The notes beneath the pieces are model-generated. The model had not been told where the DNA came from. It was given only the letters and a program-made list of their open reading frames with translations, and searched no databases. A DNA stretch of 18,465 nucleotides, taken from Planctomycetota bacterium. GTDB taxonomy: Bacteria > Planctomycetota > Planctomycetia > Pirellulales > Pirellulaceae. Positions 15,666 to 18,465 of this stretch are shown here, in pieces (the first letter of the stretch is position 1; each line of letters opens with the position of its first letter). Position numbers and translations under genes: made by a program. Location: contig JAJDEH010000096.1 of the NCBI GenBank assembly GCA_029259935.1, forward strand, positions 1-18,465, written 5' to 3'.

Positions 15666-15748
15666 GGGTGGCTGGGGTCGAGCGAAGGCGAGCCCCCAGT
15701 GCAGTGCAGTGCGCCTGGGGGCTCGCCTTCGCTCGACCCCAGCCACCC
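15666..15748. repeat. Perfect 34-bp inverted repeat with 15-nt loop
   Basis: The arm 15666-15699 is the exact reverse complement of 15715-15748; the loop 15700-15714 contains a repeated TGCAG. The arms are very GC-rich (GGGTGGCTGGGG... ...CCCCAGCCACCC) and would form an extremely stable RNA hairpin or DNA cruciform. It sits 22 bp after the aldolase stop and 63 bp before the dehydrogenase ATG on the operon strand. No T-run follows. It could be a REP/BIME-like dispersed element, an mRNA-stabilising or attenuating hairpin, or a small non-autonomous element. Only one copy exists in this window. Confidence 0.93.
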
Positions 15749-15770
15749 TAATCTCTCATTGAAAAGAGCA

Positions 15771-16643
15771 TTACGAACTCTTGGCCAGTTCCGAAACAAC
15801 ACGGTCGGTAATCACCCTAATCAACGCTTCTTGGTCGGCGTTTGTGTTGCCGCTGCCATTGGAAGCCGTCTGCGAATTGGGTCGCATGGCCGGGGGAGAA
15901 TCGAACGCCCTTCGTTCCACGCCGCTATCTTTCCAACTGTCGCGAAAGATGTCGTTGGCGCAAATGTCGCAGTCTTCAAATTCCTTGGTCAATCGTGGGT
16001 CGCTCCAGCCCCACTTGTCTTTCAACTCAAGCAATTCACGTTCCTTGGTTTCCGTGAAGTAATTCACTTTGCCCAGGCTGCGAGCCAGCATCAAAATGCG
16101 GCAGTAGGCGTCAAGAATCTCCGTCCACCAATAGGCCCGCTCGACGTCCTCGCCGTAGCTGACCGTGCCATGGTTGGCGAGGATCACGATATTCGTCTTT
16201 TTGACAAAGGGAATGATCGTGTCGGCGAATTCTTGGCCGCCAGGCGTTTCATATTTGGTGATCGGCACGTCGCCCAAAAACACTTCGACTTCGGGCAACA
16301 CACACTGCGGAATCGGCTCGCGGGCCACGGCAAAGGCGGTCGCGTGGGGCGGATGGCAATGCACGACGCTTTTGATGTCGTCTCGTTGGCGATAGATCTC
16401 CAGGTGCAGCAGTGCCTCGCTGGACCGCTTCTTTCTACCGGCGATTTGCTTGCCTTGCATATCGACGGTGGAGATATCGTCGGGTTTTAGAAAACCCTTG
16501 CTGTGCATGGTCGGCGTACAGAGTACTTCGTTGTCGCCGACTCGCACGGTGATATTGCCATCGTTGGCGGCGGCGAAACCTTTGGCGTAAATCCGCCGGC
16601 CGATTTCGCACATATCTTTTTTAATCTGATGAATGTTTTTCAT
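15771..16643 (-). CDS. Class II aldolase (fuculose/rhamnulose-phosphate type) with encapsulation tail
   Basis: Metal-dependent aldolase of the FucA/adducin family, expected to split L-fuculose- or L-rhamnulose-1-phosphate to dihydroxyacetone phosphate and lactaldehyde inside the compartment. The catalytic core is residues 1 to about 215. Glu76 (SSEALLHLEIY), His95 and His97 (VVHCHPPHA) and His158 (ANHGT) match Glu73, His92, His94 and His155 of E. coli FucA with a constant offset of 3. After the core come a WGWSDPRL segment, a CDICAND stretch, a Ser/Asn/Gly-rich linker (about 250-268) and an amphipathic helix at about 270-288 (DQEALIRVITDRVVSEL), the hallmark of a BMC encapsulation peptide. 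At 290 residues it is about 75 longer than FucA. The ATG at 16643 has GAGG about 10 nt upstream. The exact sugar phosphate is inferred from the PVM family. Confidence 0.9.
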   Translation of the reverse strand: MKNIHQIKKDMCEIGRRIYAKGFAAANDGNITVRVGDNEVLCTPTMHSKGFLKPDDISTVDMQGKQIAGRKKRSSEALLHLEIYRQRDDIKSVVHCHPPHATAFAVAREPIPQCVLPEVEVFLGDVPITKYETPGGQEFADTIIPFVKKTNIVILANHGTVSYGEDVERAYWWTEILDAYCRILMLARSLGKVNYFTETKERELLELKDKWGWSDPRLTKEFEDCDICANDIFRDSWKDSGVERRAFDSPPAMRPNSQTASNGSGNTNADQEALIRVITDRVVSELAKSS

Positions 16644-16693
16644 AGTGAGTGTCCTCTAACGAAAAGTCGCTTGTATTCGTGCCTTCCGGACTG

Positions 16694-16978
16694 TCAATCA
16701 ACGTCCACATGGTCCAGCAAAGCTGCGCTATAGGTGTCCACGGGCTTTAAATCGGGGCGAAACGGCTGAGCGGCTTCGGGTCCCTCGGCCATGGCAATTC
16801 GGCTGCCGATTCCCGCGCCCAGTTCGTCCCAACAAACACGCATATCCGCGGTGTCGGGTTCGGTCCCTTCTTTCAAGTTTTCAAGTGACAGCGGAAGAGC
16901 CAGTCTTAGCCGCGCCCCGTCAAACGACGGATGACAGCGACTCAGCGTGACCGTGCCAATGATTTCAGCGATACGCAT
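16694..16978 (-). CDS. BMC-P shell protein, EutN/CcmL family (second copy in operon)
   Basis: A 94-residue pentameric vertex protein of the compartment shell (PF03319). The opening MRIAEIIGTVTLSRCHPSF and the glycine-rich DELGAGIGSRIAMAEGPEA segment are diagnostic for EutN/CcmL, and the C-terminal PVDTYSAALLDHVDV strand is typical of the PVM copies. Compared with the other BMC-P here it has a different N-terminal strand and the fuller AGIGS loop, so the two are distinct paralogues that may sit at different vertices. It starts 6 bp after the small helix protein's stop and ends 50 bp before the aldolase ATG. Confidence 0.93.
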   Translation of the reverse strand: MRIAEIIGTVTLSRCHPSFDGARLRLALPLSLENLKEGTEPDTADMRVCWDELGAGIGSRIAMAEGPEAAQPFRPDLKPVDTYSAALLDHVDVD

Positions 16979-16984
16979 GGTTGG

Positions 16985-17260
16985 TTACCCATTTTGTCGC
17001 ACCAGCGCGACTTTTCGATCTCTCAATTCGTCTATTACTAGCGGCGTGACGATCGCGTCCTTTCGCACCACCACTTGGCAAACTCCTTCCAATCGACCAT
17101 TCAGAGACGCCATCGCGACAACTCGCTCACCGACGGTTACTGATTTCGACGCCACGACCGCCGAACCGTTGGCCGTCGTTGCGACATTGCTCGCGCCCAT
17201 CGCGTTTAAACGACGAATCACTTCGCGAACGATTGTCTCAATCAATTCGTTCTCCGTCAT
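16985..17260 (-). CDS. Small BMC-associated protein with encapsulation-peptide-like N-terminal helix
   Basis: A 91-residue protein I cannot assign to a characterised family. The ATG at 17260 overlaps the stop of the preceding BMC-P gene as ATGA, which indicates translational coupling; an ATG at 17287 would extend further into that gene and is rejected. Residues 2-20 (TENELIETIVREVIRRLNA) form an amphipathic helix very like the aldolase tail, followed by an Ala/Thr/Ser linker (about 21-38). The C-terminal half (GERVVAMASLNGRLEGVCQV, then AIVTPLVIDELRDRKVALV) looks like a small alpha/beta domain; its VTP...LRDRK ending recalls segments found in other BMC accessory proteins. A role as a core-assembly or shell-linking protein is inference. 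Confidence 0.8.
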   Translation of the reverse strand: MTENELIETIVREVIRRLNAMGASNVATTANGSAVVASKSVTVGERVVAMASLNGRLEGVCQVVVRKDAIVTPLVIDELRDRKVALVRQNG

Positions 17261-17517
17261 TCGTCGCAAATCCCAATAATGGTCCACCGAACGGGCGTTG
17301 CCTCGGCTTGAAGCAATTCGCGCGAGTAACGTCCGTCGCTTGTAATAATGACTGTTTCGCCTTTTCCCGCGCCGACGCCGTCGACCGCTAGGAACGGATC
17401 GCCGTCCGGCGACTTGCCGTCCGCCATTTGCGGTTGCACCAGCATCAACTTGGCACCTTCCATCGATTTATGTTTTAGCGTCGCGGTAGCCGTTCCCACG
17501 ATCTTGGCGGTTTGCAC
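17257..17517 (-). CDS. BMC-P shell protein, EutN/CcmL family (first copy in operon)
   Basis: Pentameric shell vertex protein, 86 residues with the GTG start at 17517 (read as MQTAKIVGTATATLKHKSM, the standard PVM BMC-P opening). An ATG at 17556 is in frame but overlaps the aldehyde dehydrogenase by 26 bp and would add an atypical 13 residues, while AGAAAGG stands 8 nt before the GTG. VDGVGAGKGETVIIT is the conserved glycine loop of the family, and PVRWTIIGICD the final strand. It begins 13 bp after the dehydrogenase stop and its own stop overlaps the next start as ATGA. Confidence 0.93.
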   Translation of the reverse strand: MQTAKIVGTATATLKHKSMEGAKLMLVQPQMADGKSPDGDPFLAVDGVGAGKGETVIITSDGRYSRELLQAEATPVRWTIIGICDE

Positions 17518-17524
17518 GATTGCG

Positions 17525-17531
17525 ACCTTTC
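17525..17531 (-). promoter_or_regulatory. Ribosome binding site AGAAAGG that fixes the BMC-P GTG start
   Basis: AGAAAGG on the minus strand overlaps the last base of the aldehyde dehydrogenase stop codon, with 7 nt to the GTG at 17517. No comparable site precedes the ATG at 17556. Confidence 0.6.
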
Positions 17532-18465
17532 TACCTTCCCAAAATGCACAGGTCATCGATCATCGAGCAGCGACGTTCGCGGGTGAAGGTCAACGGCGTG
17601 GTGACGCCTTCGCCGGTCGGTCCCGCGATGGAAAACGACAAATATCCTTCGCCGCCCAGTCCGAGGCTCGCCATGCAGGGGCCGTTCTTCACAAACAAGG
17701 TCGTATCCAGCGCCCGGCCCATCTTGGTCATGTTGCGGACGTCGTGCGAGTGAATGATGGCCGTGTGACGGAAGCCGTGCTCGTTGTGTTTGGCTTTGGC
17801 GATCGCCTCGTCAACATCGCGGCAGCGAACGAACGGCATGAACGGCATCATCTGCTCGACGGGCACGAACGGATTGGATTCGGGAGTTTCGCCGAACAGC
17901 AGTTCCGTTCCCGCGGCCACGCTTGTGCCCGCGCCTTCGGCCAAGATGGCGGCGTCCTGTCCCAAAAACTCTTTAGCAGGTGCGTCATGTCGGTGCTCGC
18001 CGTCGCCGACTTGCGTAATCGCGTTTCGAGTAAGATTATCGATCTGCCGTTCGTTCAGCCGCACGGCACCGGCGTTGGACATGGCTTGCATCATGCGGTC
18101 GAAAACCTTATCGACGACGAAGACCTCTTTCTCGGCGATGCACAGCAGGTTGTTGTCGTACGCCCCGCCTTGGATGATGCAGCGCGCCGCCCGATCGAGA
18201 TCGGCCGTTTCATCCACCACCACCGGCGGATTGCCAGGACCCGCGACGACCGCCCGTTTGCCACTGTTCAATGCCGCTCGCCCGACCGCGGGACCACCCG
18301 TAACACAAATCAACGCCACGCCCCGATGCTTAAAAATCCCCTGGGCCGTTTCCAGAGTCGGTTCGGGCAGCACGCAAATCAGATTGTCGATGCCCAAGTC
18401 TTTGTGGATCGCTTCGTTGAAACGTCGGATGCCTTCCGCCGCGACCTTCTTGCCGCTGGGATGAG
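17531..18465 (-). CDS. CoA-acylating aldehyde dehydrogenase, PduP/EutE-like (5' end cut by window)
   Basis: C-terminal 311 codons of an aldehyde dehydrogenase that converts an aldehyde (lactaldehyde or propionaldehyde type in PVM compartments) to acyl-CoA with NAD. The frame runs off the right edge; an internal ATG at 18397 is not the start, because good homology ([19 protein letters not shown]) continues upstream of it. [17 protein letters not shown] and [19 protein letters not shown] are the nucleotide-binding side, and the catalytic cysteine is in [10 protein letters not shown] (codon 18140-18142), the form seen in BMC-type CoA-acylating enzymes. [28 protein letters not shown] near the C-terminus is also characteristic. 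If there is an encapsulation peptide at the N-terminus, it is outside the window. It is the first visible gene of the operon. Confidence 0.92.
   Translation of the reverse strand, partial: HPSGKKVAAEGIRRFNEAIHKDLGIDNLICVLPEPTLETAQGIFKHRGVALICVTGGPAVGRAALNSGKRAVVAGPGNPPVVVDETADLDRAARCIIQGGAYDNNLLCIAEKEVFVVDKVFDRMMQAMSNAGAVRLNERQIDNLTRNAITQVGDGEHRHDAPAKEFLGQDAAILAEGAGTSVAAGTELLFGETPESNPFVPVEQMMPFMPFVRCRDVDEAIAKAKHNEHGFRHTAIIHSHDVRNMTKMGRALDTTLFVKNGPCMASLGLGGEGYLSFSIAGPTGEGVTTPLTFTRERRCSMIDDLCILGR

Noticed and set aside
15666..15748. Inverted repeat as an ordinary Rho-independent terminator
   Set aside because: The stem is far longer than usual and no T-run follows on either strand.
15624..15748. 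CRISPR array
   Set aside because: Only two adjacent 16-bp copies without spacers plus one inverted repeat; no cas genes in the window.
15648..16490. 280-codon plus-strand frame that includes the inverted repeat
   Set aside because: It runs antisense through the aldolase gene, whose catalytic residues are intact; the start lies within the repeat region and no product is recognisable.
17784..18464. 226-codon plus-strand frame at the right edge
   Set aside because: It is antisense to the aldehyde dehydrogenase, which has the catalytic cysteine and family motifs.
1..18465. tRNA, rRNA, insertion sequence or prophage genes
   Set aside because: No cloverleaf, rRNA-like, transposase or integrase sequence was seen on either strand; a computed search with tRNAscan-SE and an IS database would settle it.

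Overview
The window looks like planctomycete chromosome, probably from the Pirellulales or a neighbouring group. This rests mainly on the right end, which carries part of a bacterial microcompartment (BMC) operon of the Planctomycetes-Verrucomicrobia (PVM) type: two EutN/CcmL pentamer shell proteins, a class II (fuculose-phosphate type) aldolase with a C-terminal encapsulation-type tail, a CoA-acylating PduP-like aldehyde dehydrogenase and a malate/lactate dehydrogenase. Moderately GC-rich DNA, lipoprotein outer-membrane efflux proteins and planctomycete-style secreted and hypothetical proteins fit. The assignment is inference; there is no rRNA or marker gene to prove it.

Layout. (1) 1-2315, minus strand: a czcC-czcB type pair (outer-membrane lipoprotein, then periplasmic adaptor cut by the left edge), the start of a tripartite RND efflux operon. 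(2) 2718-5016, plus strand: a group II PLP-dependent decarboxylase followed by an isochorismatase-family hydrolase. (3) 5039-10492, minus strand: a three-gene exporter operon in the order ABC half-transporter, HlyD-like adaptor, TolC-like lipoprotein. The ABC protein keeps Walker A but has lost the Q-loop Gln, the signature Gly residues, the catalytic Glu and the switch His, and its N-terminal domain resembles a C39 peptidase domain without catalytic residues. A strong sigma70-like promoter with a perfect palindrome filling its spacer drives it. (4) 10700-11044, plus strand, divergent: a small winged-helix regulator. (5) 11174-14581, plus strand: a class V aminotransferase (alanine/serine-glyoxylate type), a DUF2071 protein and a secreted protein of unknown function. 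(6) 14661-18465, minus strand: the BMC operon, running aldehyde dehydrogenase (cut by the right edge), BMC-P, a small protein with an encapsulation-peptide-like N-terminal helix, BMC-P, aldolase, then a 34-bp perfect inverted repeat and a 16-bp tandem duplication, then the dehydrogenase.

How the parts work together. In known PVM compartments the aldolase splits fuculose- or rhamnulose-phosphate to lactaldehyde inside the shell, the aldehyde dehydrogenase converts the aldehyde to an acyl-CoA, and a nicotinamide-dependent dehydrogenase can help recycle NAD. The remaining shell genes (BMC-H, a further BMC-P, a phosphotransacylase) are not in this window and would be expected to the right. The parts most worth following up are the ABC operon, where an apparently hydrolysis-dead ATPase sits in an otherwise complete type-I-secretion-like envelope with a clear promoter/operator, and the fine structure of the BMC operon: shared targeting helices, an arginine in the dehydrogenase specificity loop, and the large hairpin.
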